In this document: positions 52,992 through 62,088 of the stretch, piece after piece | How positions within the stretch are numbered: the first letter of the stretch is position 1 | Layout: every line of letters begins with the position of its first letter | Assembly (NCBI RefSeq): GCF_038396765.1 | Contig: NZ_CP150096.1 | Location: 3,021,001-3,085,000, forward strand | Length of the DNA stretch: 64,000 bases | Reading direction: 5' to 3' | From: Chitinophaga caseinilytica | Lineage (GTDB): Bacteria; Bacteroidota; Bacteroidia; Chitinophagales; Chitinophagaceae | The notes under the pieces: generated by a model | Seen by the model: only the letters and a program-made list of their open reading frames with translations | Database searches by the model: none | What the model was told of the DNA's origin: nothing | Position numbers and translations under genes: made by a program

Positions 52992-55169
52992 CTACAACTT
53001 CTGGACCTTCCGGGAAACGGTTTTACCATGATGCTGCAACAGCAGGATGTAAGTGCCCGTCTGCAGGCGGGCGCCGTTCACCGGGTACGTATGTCTGCCT
53101 TGCTGGAGCATGCCGTCCACCATCACGCCCACCGTTCTGCCCTGCATGTCTACAAGCGCCAGGCGCGTTCTGCCGGGTTTCGGAAGGGTGAACGTTACGT
53201 TGGCCGTATGCTGGAAAGGATTGGGATAATGGCGCAGCTCCGTGGTTTCGATCTTCGCTTCCGCCGGCAGTTTCACTGCGGATATCGCCTGCAATCCGCT
53301 GCCGGTGAGGATGTCCACCTCCGTATAGCTGTTCCACGCATTTACGCTGTTGCCATGCCCCAGGATCCGTACGTATTTTGCGGATTGGGGCGTGATGGAA
53401 AAGGTTTCTGCGTTCAGCGAAGTGCCGCTGCTGCTGAGGTTGGCGGCCGCAGTAGCCCACGTCGCGCCGTCCTGCGACAACTGGATATCAAAAGAAGAAC
53501 TTCTCACATTCCCGTTATAAAACGCGATCGCCACGCCGGATACGGTTTGCGGCGATCCGAGGCAGAATTGGATCCATTGCCCGTCGCCACTGGCCGACCA
53601 GCGGGTGTTCAGGTCGTTATCAAGCACGTTCGCCGGCACATTGCCATCGTCTCCGCTCGCGGAAACGGGCAGGCACGCGGGTTCCGTAGCCACGTTCACT
53701 TTCACTTCCGTATAACTGTTCCACGCATTCACGCTGTTGCCATGCCCGAGGATGCGTACGTATTTGGCGGTTTGCGCCGTGATGGGGAACGTTTCCAGCT
53801 GGAGCGATGCGCCGCTGCTGGAAACATTGGTTGCGGCGTTCGTCCAGCTGGTGCCGTTTTGCGACAGCTGGATGTCGAATGAGGAACTCCGCACATTCCC
53901 GTTGTAGAACGCGATCTGCACACCGGTCACCGTTTGCGCCGTATTCAGGCAGAACTGGATCCATTGCCCGTCTCCACTGGCCGACCAGCGGGTATTCAGG
54001 TCATTGTCCAGCACGTTCGCCGCCACGTTCCCATCGTCTCCGCTGGCCGCCACCGGCACGCAGGAGGGCGTGGCATTCACGGTGATATTGACGGCCGGTG
54101 TGGTCGTAGCAGCGTTGTCGTTATCGGTCGCTTTGGCGGTGATGGCGTAACTGCCCGCCGCAACATTGCTCCAGGTGATGCTGTAGGGCGACGAAGCATC
54201 TTCGCCGATTTTGGTAGCGCCCTGGAAGAATTCCACTTTGGAAACGGTACCGTCGCTATCCGCCGCGTTCGCGGAAACCGTGATGCTGGCCGGTGCCGTG
54301 AAAGTGGCGTTGGCGGCGGGCGAAGTGAGGCTCACCGTGGGCGGGGTATTGCTGCCAACGTCGCTGGGACAAAGGTCTGTCGTGCTTTTGGCGACGCAGA
54401 TGTCGGCGAGGTAAATGGTTTCGTCGCGGAGGTAGGAGGGGCTGGTAAGACTGCGGTAGAACCCGAATTTAGGGGCACCATATCCTGCACCGTCTTCCCA
54501 CATGTCGATGTTATTGTTGGTGCAAGACAGCAAGGTAACGCCGTCGCTGAGGCGTTTGATGACGAATTGCAGCGTGCCGGCATCGTCGTGCTTTATCTTA
54601 ACGTACGCTTCCACCCAAACGCCGAGAAAAAGACTGAGATCGGCGCTGGCTTTCACGCCGCCACTTCCCGGGTGGCCAATTTCCATTTTGTTGTCGTAGC
54701 GGGGTGTGAGGTGAAGGATGGGAGCACCGCTGCCATGGCCGTTGCCATAGGCTTTGAGCTGCATGATGTGGGTGAAGTTGGGCGACGCCTGGAAGTTGGC
54801 GTCCAGCTTGAATTTCCAGCGGTAATGGGAGGTAGAGCCCTGCGTGCCCTGTTGCTGGGTTCCATTGCCGCGCAGCTCGATCCGCTGGCGGTCGGTGGCG
54901 CCGCAACGGTCGTCGTCGAGGTCGCGGTGAAGGGTAAACGCGAACACGTATTTGCCGAGCGCCGCGTCCATCACTTCCGCGATGTGGCGGACGGCGTGCC
55001 CGCAGTCGGGCGATTCCACGTTGTAGCCTTTAGGTTCCAGCAATTCATACGTGTTGCCGGGGCCGTCGGCCACGGCGGTGGATTGGGCGTTGGCGGACAA
55101 CGGTCCGAAGAAAAGGGCAAAGGATAGCAGCCAGGCCGGCCTGCTGCGCGATAAGTAATTGTGGTTCAT
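52992..55169 (-). CDS. T9SS-secreted multidomain protein: lyase-like domain, Ig-like, two discoidin domains
   Basis: A 725-residue secreted protein. Signal peptide ends SANAQS. Residues about 30-275 look like a jelly-roll polysaccharide-lyase-type domain (RQRIELRGNG, FTHIMQLKAYG, then a K..MEIGH strand); the exact PL family is uncertain. An Ig-like module (about 276-368, PPTVSLTSPAANATFTAP) and two near-identical F5/8 type C domains (about 370-495 and 496-620) follow, then a C-terminal T9SS type A sorting domain (HYPNPFQHTANVTFTL to KTVSRKVQKL). The start at 55169 gives the signal peptide. The discoidin and Ig modules are shared with the divergent GH5 gene. Confidence 0.8.
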   Translation of the reverse strand: MNHNYLSRSRPAWLLSFALFFGPLSANAQSTAVADGPGNTYELLEPKGYNVESPDCGHAVRHIAEVMDAALGKYVFAFTLHRDLDDDRCGATDRQRIELRGNGTQQQGTQGSTSHYRWKFKLDANFQASPNFTHIMQLKAYGNGHGSGAPILHLTPRYDNKMEIGHPGSGGVKASADLSLFLGVWVEAYVKIKHDDAGTLQFVIKRLSDGVTLLSCTNNNIDMWEDGAGYGAPKFGFYRSLTSPSYLRDETIYLADICVAKSTTDLCPSDVGSNTPPTVSLTSPAANATFTAPASITVSANAADSDGTVSKVEFFQGATKIGEDASSPYSITWSNVAAGSYAITAKATDNDNAATTTPAVNITVNATPSCVPVAASGDDGNVAANVLDNDLNTRWSASGDGQWIQFCLNTAQTVTGVQIAFYNGNVRSSSFDIQLSQNGTSWTNAATNVSSSGASLQLETFPITAQTAKYVRILGHGNSVNAWNSYTEVKVNVATEPACLPVSASGDDGNVPANVLDNDLNTRWSASGDGQWIQFCLGSPQTVSGVAIAFYNGNVRSSSFDIQLSQDGATWATAAANLSSSGTSLNAETFSITPQSAKYVRILGHGNSVNAWNSYTEVDILTGSGLQAISAVKLPAEAKIETTELRHYPNPFQHTANVTFTLPKPGRTRLALVDMQGRTVGVMVDGMLQQGRHTYPVNGARLQTGTYILLLQHHGKTVSRKVQKL
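53305..54063 (-). repeat. Two tandem discoidin (F5/8 C) module repeats
   Basis: Approximate spans 53305-53680 and 53690-54063. Both units carry NVLDNDLNTRWSASGDGQWI and end HGNSVNAWNSYTEV. They are nearly identical to the two units in the divergent GH5 gene. Confidence 0.8.
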
Positions 55170-55529
55170 GGTGCGTAGGGTTTGAGCTTTGGTTAAACAA
55201 TGATTTTCATACACGCGGAATATGGGGCGGAATTGACGGAAAATGGGAGTGCGGGCGGATTACAGTCGACCGAAACTCGATAATTTCATAACCGGGAATT
55301 TTTTGTTTTGATGAATTTAGTTATATTTATGCAAACGATTGCACGAATTAACAAGAAAGTAGAAAATTATCGAAGTAGAAAGCCCGGAATATAATAAGGA
55401 CACGTTATGAACAGCTAAGCCGTTTCCGCGAAGCGTATTCCCATTGTTTACATCTGAAATGCAGGGCATGGAACATGCTCCTGGCACTGTATTGCCTTTG
55501 CATTTAATAACCCGACAATATAAACCCGT
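55170..55529. other. Divergent intergenic region of the two T9SS genes
   Basis: A stretch of 360 bases without a gene, AT-richer than its surroundings. It holds the LacI-like site at 55330-55343 and must carry both promoters, although no exact TAnnTTTG box stands out. Nothing else is recognisable. Confidence 0.6.
55330..55343. promoter_or_regulatory. LacI-family operator-like site
   Basis: TGCAAACGATTGCA matches 12 of 14 positions of its own inverted repeat and fits the GCAAnCGnTTGC form used by many LacI-family repressors. Located 186 bases before the GH5 start and 161 before the divergent gene. Confidence 0.4.
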
Positions 55530-57908
55530 ATGAAAACACATCTAACCAAACTCTATGCGCTGGCCGCCTGGCTTTGCCTGTTCATCCTCCCGGCGTCGGC
55601 CCAAACCCCGGTTTCCCAGAATGGCCAGCTGCAGGTCATCGGCCTCAAACTCTGTAATCAATATGGCAACCCCATCCAGCTGCGGGGCATGAGCACCCAT
55701 GGCATCCAATGGTACGGATGGGGGAGCTGCCTCACCGAAGCATCGCTCGACGCGCTGGCGTACGACTGGGGGGCAGACGTGCTGCGGATTTCGCTGTACG
55801 TGCAAGACGATGGCTACGAAACGGATCCCGCGGGCTTCACCGCCCAGGTGAACCGCCTCATCGAAGAAGCCACCGAACGCGGGATGTACGCGCTGGTAGA
55901 TTGGCACCAGCTTACGCCCGGCGATCCGAACTTCAACCTGGCAATGGCCAAAACTTTCTTCACCGCCATCGCCAATCAGCACAAAAACAAGAACAATATC
56001 ATCTACGATGTCTGCAACGAGCCCAACGGTGTTTCCTGGGCAAAGATCAAAACCTACGCAGACCAGATCATCCCCGTGATCCGTGCCATCGATTCGGACG
56101 CCGTGGTACTCGTGGGCACCCATGCCTGGGCTTCCATGGGCGTGTCTGACGGGCGCTCGGCGCAGGATATCGTCAGCAATCCGCTGAACTTTTCCAACAT
56201 CATGTACACGTTCCATTTTTATGCGAAAGACCACCAGGCACAATATCTCAACGAACTGAACTGGGCATCCGACCGCCTCCCGGTTTTTGTGACGGAGTTC
56301 GGATCGCAGGAAGCCACCGGCGACGGACCCAACGATTTTACGATGACGCAGCAGTTCATCGACCTGATGCGCAACAAAAAGATCAGCTGGTGCAACTGGA
56401 ATTATTCAGACGATTTCCGTAGCGGGGCCGTTTGGACAACAGGCACCTGCTCCGCCGGCCCCTGGACCACCGCGCGGCTGAAGCCCGCCGGCGCATGGAT
56501 CCGTCAGCGCATGCTGAGCCCGGCAGACGATTTCCCCACCGGCCCCACGAACCCCACTTGCCAGCCCGTTTCCGCCAGTGCAGACGATGGCAACGTACCG
56601 GCCAATGTGCTCGACGGTAACCTGGCCACGCGCTGGTCTGCCAGCGGCAATCCCCAATGGATACAGTTCTGCCTGGCCGATACCGTAACCGTTACCGGCG
56701 TGAAAATCGCTTTCTACAGTGGCAACACCCGCACGTCGAACTTCGACGTCCAGACGTCGCTGAACGGCAGCACCTGGGCCAATGCGATCACGAACCGCAA
56801 CAGCAGCGGCACCAGCACCGCCCTGGAAACGTTCACCTTTACCGCGCAACCCGCAAAATATGTGCGCATCGTAGGCCATGGCAACAGCGTGAACGCATGG
56901 AACAGTTATACGGAAGTGCAGATCATGCAGCAAACGAACGTTCCGCCCACCGTGAGCCTTACCGCTCCCACAAACGGCGCCACTTTCACGGCACCGGCCA
57001 GCATCACGGTTTCCGCGAACGCAGCGGATAGCGACGGTTCCATTTCCAAAGTGGAATTCTTCCAGGGTGCCACCAAGATCGGGGAATCGCTCACGTCGCC
57101 CTACAGCATCAGCTGGAGCAACGTAGCGGCCGGCAGTTACGCCATCACCGCCAAAGCAACCGACAACGGTAATACTTCCACCACTTCGGCCGGGGTCAGT
57201 ATCACGGTAGGCGCCGCGCCTGCCTGTTTGCCGGTAAGCGCCAGTACAGACGATGGCAACGTTCCGGCGAATGTGCTCGATAACGATCTGAACACCCGCT
57301 GGTCGGCCAGTGGCAACCCGCAATGGATCCAGTTTTGTCTGAGCACGGTGCAAACCGTTTCCGGTGTGCAGATCGCGTTTTATAACGGGAACGTACGCAC
57401 GTCGAATTTCGATATCCAGGTGTCGCAGAACGGCACCAGCTGGACGAACGCCGCCACCAATCTCACCAGCAGCGGCACGTCTACCCAGCTGGAAACCTTC
57501 TCCATCGCACCGCAGTCCGCCAAATACGTGCGGATCGTGGGGCATGGCAACAGCGTGAATGCCTGGAACAGTTATACGGAAGTGAAAATCGTGGCCGGCA
57601 GCGGGCTGCAGTCCATCGCGGCGGCCAAACTGCCGGAAGGGGAAGCAGCGGCGGAACCGGAGCTCATCGCTTCACCCAACCCCTTCACATCGCGGCTGAA
57701 CGTACAGTTCGTGCTGCGTAAAGCGGGACAGGTGCGGCTGATACTTTTCGATATGAACGGGAAACCGGTTACGGTGTTGCAGGAAGGACAGCTCCCGGCC
57801 GGAAGGCACAATGTTTCCCATGCCTGCGGAGAACTGGCACCGGCTACGTACATCCTGCAATTGCAGGCCGGTGGCAGATCGCTGTCGAAGAAAGTGCAGA
57901 AATTCTGA
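55530..57908 (+). CDS. GH5 endoglucanase with discoidin and Ig modules, T9SS-secreted
   Basis: A 792-residue secreted enzyme. Signal peptide ends PASAQT. The GH5 (GH5_2-like) barrel covers about 30-325: LRGMSTHGIQWYG, acid/base Glu164 in DVCNEPNG, HFYA and nucleophile Glu256 in VTEFGSQ. It then carries a discoidin domain (343-466), an Ig-like module (about 468-562), a second discoidin domain (565-688) and a T9SS type A sorting domain (SPNPFTSRLNVQF to SLSKKVQKF). It probably cleaves beta-1,4-glucan, with the modules binding polysaccharide and the tail directing export across the outer membrane. Divergent from the lyase-like gene. Confidence 0.9.
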   Translation: MKTHLTKLYALAAWLCLFILPASAQTPVSQNGQLQVIGLKLCNQYGNPIQLRGMSTHGIQWYGWGSCLTEASLDALAYDWGADVLRISLYVQDDGYETDPAGFTAQVNRLIEEATERGMYALVDWHQLTPGDPNFNLAMAKTFFTAIANQHKNKNNIIYDVCNEPNGVSWAKIKTYADQIIPVIRAIDSDAVVLVGTHAWASMGVSDGRSAQDIVSNPLNFSNIMYTFHFYAKDHQAQYLNELNWASDRLPVFVTEFGSQEATGDGPNDFTMTQQFIDLMRNKKISWCNWNYSDDFRSGAVWTTGTCSAGPWTTARLKPAGAWIRQRMLSPADDFPTGPTNPTCQPVSASADDGNVPANVLDGNLATRWSASGNPQWIQFCLADTVTVTGVKIAFYSGNTRTSNFDVQTSLNGSTWANAITNRNSSGTSTALETFTFTAQPAKYVRIVGHGNSVNAWNSYTEVQIMQQTNVPPTVSLTAPTNGATFTAPASITVSANAADSDGSISKVEFFQGATKIGESLTSPYSISWSNVAAGSYAITAKATDNGNTSTTSAGVSITVGAAPACLPVSASTDDGNVPANVLDNDLNTRWSASGNPQWIQFCLSTVQTVSGVQIAFYNGNVRTSNFDIQVSQNGTSWTNAATNLTSSGTSTQLETFSIAPQSAKYVRIVGHGNSVNAWNSYTEVKIVAGSGLQSIAAAKLPEGEAAAEPELIASPNPFTSRLNVQFVLRKAGQVRLILFDMNGKPVTVLQEGQLPAGRHNVSHACGELAPATYILQLQAGGRSLSKKVQKF
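56556..57593 (+). repeat. Two discoidin module repeats flanking an Ig-like module
   Basis: Units at 56556-56927 and 57222-57593 share NVPANVLD, TRWSASGNPQWIQFCL and HGNSVNAWNSYTEV, with an Ig-like module between (about 56940-57214). The second unit is closer to the units of the divergent gene than to its own partner. Confidence 0.8.
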
Positions 57909-57933
57909 CCATTACTCCTGACCTATACGATCG

Positions 57934-57965
57934 GGGAGCAGGCCGCAGGGTTTGCTCCCTTTTTA
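57934..57965 (+). terminator. Terminator of the GH5 gene
   Basis: GGGAGCA (57934-57940) pairs with TGCTCCC (57953-57959), followed by five T. It begins 25 bases after the GH5 stop. Confidence 0.82.
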
Positions 57966-57989
57966 TTTTCAAGGTCTGGCGCCGACAAC

Positions 57990-58439
57990 CTATGCCCCGA
58001 ACTGGCGCAGGTGATGGTCGGCATGCTTGTAGGCGAAAATGCCGATCTGCTCCTCGGTCATCTTGCCGAAGAAGTCGTGGATGAAGGTGGGATTGGAAAA
58101 TTGCCCGTATGCCTGTACGCCCTCGATCCAGCGTTGTTTCTGCTTTTCGACGTCGCCCTCATCTTTGACGGTAAACCTTTTGCCGGTGGGGGTATTTTTT
58201 GGCAGGGGCTTTTCGTTCCGGGTGTTGCTTTTCAGCGCCCATCTGCCGAAGATTTTCCCGAGGAAATCCTGCCGGTAATCTTCGGGTTGCGTGCCCTGCA
58301 CCCATTCGTCCCAGATCGTGCAATGTTTGGCCATCTGGTATACGTTCATCTTTCCCCAATTCCGGCGGCTGTTTGCGCCGATAGACCGGATGCGTTCGAT
58401 GAGCTCGTTGCGGGTGGAGGGATCAAATACTGTTTTCAT
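57990..58439 (-). CDS. DUF1569 (DinB-like) protein
   Basis: A 149-residue soluble protein of the DUF1569 branch of the DinB-like superfamily. The candidate metal-binding histidines are visible in YQMAKHCTIWDEW (near 54) and in FAYKHADHHLRQFG at the end. The reaction is unknown. It overlaps the upstream VOC gene by 17 bases, so the two are translationally coupled and probably controlled by the AraC regulator at 58909-59391. Confidence 0.82.
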   Translation of the reverse strand: MKTVFDPSTRNELIERIRSIGANSRRNWGKMNVYQMAKHCTIWDEWVQGTQPEDYRQDFLGKIFGRWALKSNTRNEKPLPKNTPTGKRFTVKDEGDVEKQKQRWIEGVQAYGQFSNPTFIHDFFGKMTEEQIGIFAYKHADHHLRQFGA

Positions 58440-58857
58440 GGTTGAAATTGTTGATGGGTTGAAGGGAGAAGTAGTTGCCGGAATCGTCTTTAAAGAAAGC
58501 TTCCGTGCCGTAGAATTCTTTGGTAGGCGGCTTGATGAATTCCACGCCTTTCGCTTTGAGCTCTTCGTATGTGGCGTAAATATCTGAGCAGGTGAGCACG
58601 CCGCAGCCGAAAACGCCTTGTTTGATGAGGGAAATCAACGTTTCGGCGGTTTCTTTCGGGAACATCTTGCTCACTTTGACGGGGAACAGGACGATCTGGA
58701 GGTCGGGCTGTTCGGGCGGGGAAACGGTCAGCCAGCGGGAATCCGGGCCCATGGGGATATCGTCCACCACTTTGAAGCCGAGCTTGTTCACGTAGAAGTC
58801 GTAGGCGCTGTCCTGGTTCAGCACATGAATGTTGGTAATGGTCATTTTGGTGATCAT
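58423..58857 (-). CDS. VOC-family (glyoxalase/dioxygenase-like) protein
   Basis: A 144-residue vicinal-oxygen-chelate protein with two beta-alpha-beta-beta-beta units: MTITNIHVLNQDSAYDFYVNKLGFKVV at the start and CSDIYATYEELKAKGVEF in the second half, ending AFFKDDSGNYFSL. Members include glyoxalase I, antibiotic-binding and dioxygenase proteins. Only some of the metal ligands are evident, so a specific reaction is not claimed. It lies between the AraC gene (51 bases) and DUF1569. Confidence 0.85.
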   Translation of the reverse strand: MITKMTITNIHVLNQDSAYDFYVNKLGFKVVDDIPMGPDSRWLTVSPPEQPDLQIVLFPVKVSKMFPKETAETLISLIKQGVFGCGVLTCSDIYATYEELKAKGVEFIKPPTKEFYGTEAFFKDDSGNYFSLQPINNFNHENSI

Positions 58858-58908
58858 GTCAGTTTGTTTTTTGATGATGAAACAAAGTTCCGGAATGGGC
58901 GGGAGATA

Positions 58909-59391
58909 CTATTCTTCAAAATTGCTATTCTCGTGCAGCCCGAGGCGATGGGCATAACAACCGGGAATGAAGGAAAGCGGCGTGGCGCGGATTTGCTCCC
59001 GCACGGATTTTTGCCGCAGCAGAAAGGCCGACGGGGTTTCGCCGGTCAGTTTTTTGAAGAGGCCGCTGAACGACGTCAGGCTCTGGAAACCCACGGAGAA
59101 GCAGGCTTCGGCAACGGGTTTGTTATCGCGGAGCAATTGCCGCGCCGCATCGATCCGGGTGGCTTGCAGGTATTGATGGGGCGTTTTCCCGTAAATGGAT
59201 TTGAACAGGCGGATGAAGTGGAACTTTGAAAAGTAAGCCTCGTCGGAAATATTGTCCAGGTCGATCTCTTCTGCATAATTGGCGTCTATGTACAGCTTCG
59301 CCTGAACGATCCGCCGGTAGAGGTATACCTTCGGATATTCTTCCGCCTGGGCGGGCGATTGGGCGATATGCGGCAGTTGCTTCGTTTCCAT
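58909..59391 (-). CDS. Short AraC-family regulator
   Basis: A 160-residue regulator made almost only of the DNA-binding domain (about 30-130): IDLDNISDEAYFSKFHFIRLFKSIYGKTPHQYL and VAEACFSVGFQSLTSFSGLFKKLTG. There is no N-terminal sensing cupin. It heads a three-gene minus-strand group with VOC and DUF1569 proteins, which it probably regulates. Confidence 0.85.
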   Translation of the reverse strand: METKQLPHIAQSPAQAEEYPKVYLYRRIVQAKLYIDANYAEEIDLDNISDEAYFSKFHFIRLFKSIYGKTPHQYLQATRIDAARQLLRDNKPVAEACFSVGFQSLTSFSGLFKKLTGETPSAFLLRQKSVREQIRATPLSFIPGCYAHRLGLHENSNFEE

Positions 59392-59601
59392 CCACTGCCA
59401 AATTACGGAATGGCGGCTACTGCGGCGGGTGGAGGATGTGACGGATGAAGGGGGGATTTATGCCGCGAAGCGGGCGCCGTATTTGGCAGGTTATCGAAAA
59501 AGATGCATATTGAGGCGTCACCGGCCATGCTGCCCCATCCGAATACTACAAACGGCCACCGCCCCAGCGCCGTATCATCTACTATGTAAACGAATTTTAA
59601 C

Positions 59602-60120
59602 ATGACGATCGAACAAATCTTCAAAGACAAGACCATCAAGGCCAAAGCCAAAGTGGCTACCATCGGCCAGTGGCTCGTTGCCGGTGAACTGCCGCTGGAC
59701 GAACTGCTCGCTTACGCCGAAAACCAAAAGGCGGCCGACAAAGCTACCTGCATCGAATCGGTGGAATATGCCACCAAAACCGCGCCCGGCATCGCCGATG
59801 AAACCCTGCTGGCCTTCGTGACCAAATCCCTGAAAGACGAAGAGCCCCGCGTGAAATGGGAAAGCGCGAAAGTCATCGCCAACATCGCCAAACAGTTCCC
59901 TGCGCAACTGGCCCCATCCATCAAGCACCTCCTGGCGAACGCGGAGAACGATGGCACGGTCGTACGCTGGGCCACCGCCACCGCATTGGCCGAAATCCTG
60001 AAGCTGAAAACGGAAGCCAACGCCAAACTGCTGCCGGCCGTGGAAAAACTCTGCGATAAAGAAGAAGACAACGGGGTGAAGAAAAAGTACCAGGACGGTA
60101 TCAAGAAAGCGAAGAAGTAA
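59602..60120 (+). CDS. HEAT-repeat-like protein
   Basis: A 172-residue, Lys/Ala-rich helical protein. Helix pairs such as LLAFVTKSLKDEEPRVKWESAKVIANIAKQF and VVRWATATALAEILKL follow the HEAT/armadillo pattern, with four to five repeats from about residue 40 to 160. No catalytic motif. Such proteins in Bacteroidota are unassigned scaffold or binding proteins. It is convergent with the TPR regulator, 5 bases apart. Confidence 0.72.
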   Translation: MTIEQIFKDKTIKAKAKVATIGQWLVAGELPLDELLAYAENQKAADKATCIESVEYATKTAPGIADETLLAFVTKSLKDEEPRVKWESAKVIANIAKQFPAQLAPSIKHLLANAENDGTVVRWATATALAEILKLKTEANAKLLPAVEKLCDKEEDNGVKKKYQDGIKKAKK

Positions 60121-60125
60121 GCCGG

Positions 60126-62077
60126 TCAGGCCATATTGCGGACGAACGCATCGAGGTCTTCATCTTTCGCCAATCCCAGTTTTTGTTTGATGCGGTACTT
60201 GCTCATGCGGATGCTTTTCGGCTCAATCCCCATGATGCTGGCCATTTCCTTCGTGTTCCGCTTGAGGAAGATGCAGGCGCAGTATTTCAGGTCGAGGTCG
60301 GTCAGCTTATGGCCGGCCTTTTGCTGCAGGCGCTGGTAAAAGCCGGGATGCACGTCTTTGATATCGGTCTTGAGCTCCTCGAAATCATTGTCCAGCCGCG
60401 TTTGCTGGTGTAAGAGCCGGTTGAGTTCCGTTCGTTTGATGTCGGGGCTGCGATGGTCTTCCAGTTTTTCTTTCAGGAGCTGGAGCATTTTATTCTTTTG
60501 TTCCACCTGCAGGGCACCGGCCATGACTTCCTTCTGCAGGATTTCGTTCTGCGCCAGGATGATGGCCTGTTCGGTTTGCAGGCGAGCGGCTTCTTCGGCT
60601 TTGAGTTTGGCCTGTTCCTGCTGTAGCTGCGCGTTCAGTTCGGCATTTCGTTTCCCGGTTTCGAGGGTACGGTTTTCTTCCGCTTTCAATTTGGCGTGGA
60701 GGCGGGCTTCTTCTTTTTCCAGTTCCAGCAACTGGCTGCGTTGGAGGGAATACCGCAACCGGAAATGATAGGAGCGGAACATGAACAGTAAACCCGCCAG
60801 CAGCGCGGCTGCGATGGCGATGTAAAGATATTTCTGCCGCCGGTGGAAGGTTTCGCTTTCCCGGAGGAACCTGATCTCCTGTTCCTTTTCCCTGGCGAGA
60901 TATTGGGCTTCGAGCTTTTTGCCGGCGCTGCTTTGTTCTGCGTCGTAGACGCTTTTATAGTCGGCCACGTAAAGTTTATGATACTGCAACGCTTTGGCGA
61001 AATCGTTCCTGCGTTCGGCGAGGTCGGAAAGATCGTGATAGATGCTGGAACGGATATAATAGTCGGGCATGGGATCCCCCGCAAAAAGCGACAGCGCCTG
61101 GATAAGGTAGGTTTCCGCAAGTTGGAAGTTGCCGCTGCGCTTGGCGTCTTCGTTCATCAGTCCGTATGCCGAGGCCTGGAGGCGTTTGTCTTTGTCTTTC
61201 GTGGCGTAATTGAATGCCAGCATGGCGTATTTGCGGAGGGAGTCCGTCGTTTGTGCGGACGCGGGGAAATGGCGGTTGTACGAATCGGCGAGATTGATGC
61301 AGGGGATGGTGATGAGTTGCACCATGCGCATGTAGGGCTCGTTTTGCAGGTATACGGCCACGGCGCGGCGGTATGCGTTCATGGTGGAGTCGAGGAGGGA
61401 CGCGTCTTTCCCGCCGTTTTTCATGTATTTGTCATGCACCGCCGAGCCGATGGCCTGCCACGATTCGCAGATGTTGTTGGGGTCGCGGCTTTGCAGCGCC
61501 GCTTCGAGCGACAAATGCGCGTAATGGACTTCTTTTTCAATGTCTTCCCAGGTGGAAAAGACCGTATAGACGGCATAGTAGATGGAAGCCTGCAGCGCCG
61601 GGTCATTTCCCGTTTTAATGAACGCCAGCGCCTTCAGGAAAGCGGCCAGCGCTTCCTTTTCGTGGTTGTCCATATTGAGGTCGCGGCCTTTGTTGTACCA
61701 GGCCCAGGCTTTGGTGCGGGCGTCGGTGGTTTGGCCGGCGAAGTAGAGGCTGCTGTCGGCATCGCGGATGTTTTGGGGAACGTCGCGCAGTTTGAGGTAA
61801 ATGCTGGCCCGGGCAACGTAAGCGTACGCCTTGTACCGGGCGTCGTTTTCGGCGGAGGCGAGCGTCAGCGCGCGGGCCGCCAGGCGAAAAGCTTCCGTGG
61901 TGTCGTAATAGCGGACGGTATGGGCCAGCAGGCTCAGCGGAATGATCTTGTCGCGGTCGGCGGCGCCTTCCCGGTCCACGATCGCGTACAGGCTGTCGGT
62001 ATAGCGGTTTTGCGCGGCGAGGGGAAAGCCCGCAGCAATACGACCGTCAGCAATATCATGAAAAAGCGCATGCGCAT
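60126..62077 (-). pseudogene. TPR-coiled-coil transcriptional regulator with LuxR-like HTH, frameshifted in the signal peptide
   Basis: The readable body (61979 to 60126) has tetratricopeptide helices up to about residue 370, a membrane helix near 390 (YLYIAIAAALLAGLLFMF), a long Glu/Gln-rich coiled coil, and a C-terminal LuxR-like helix-turn-helix (LTDLDLKYCACIFLKRNTKEMASIMGIEPKSIRMSKYRIKQKL). Such proteins are periplasmic-sensing regulators of Bacteroidota. Upstream, ATG at 62077 or 62071 opens a signal peptide (FFMILLTVVLLRAFP) in another frame. One extra C in the C4 run gives AFPLAAQNRYTDSLY and an intact 650-residue protein. Read as a broken or mis-sequenced gene. Confidence 0.82.
62021..62024. 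other. G4 run (C4 on the coding strand) at the TPR-regulator frameshift
   Basis: Adding one base here joins the signal peptide frame to the mature protein with a signal peptidase I site at LAA/Q. Neither flank is otherwise damaged. Confidence 0.65.
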
Positions 62078-62088
62078 TCGGATATGGA

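Noticed and set aside
53305..57593. Repeats around the T9SS genes as a mobile element
   Set aside because: The repeated units coincide with protein domains and no transposase or target duplication is seen.
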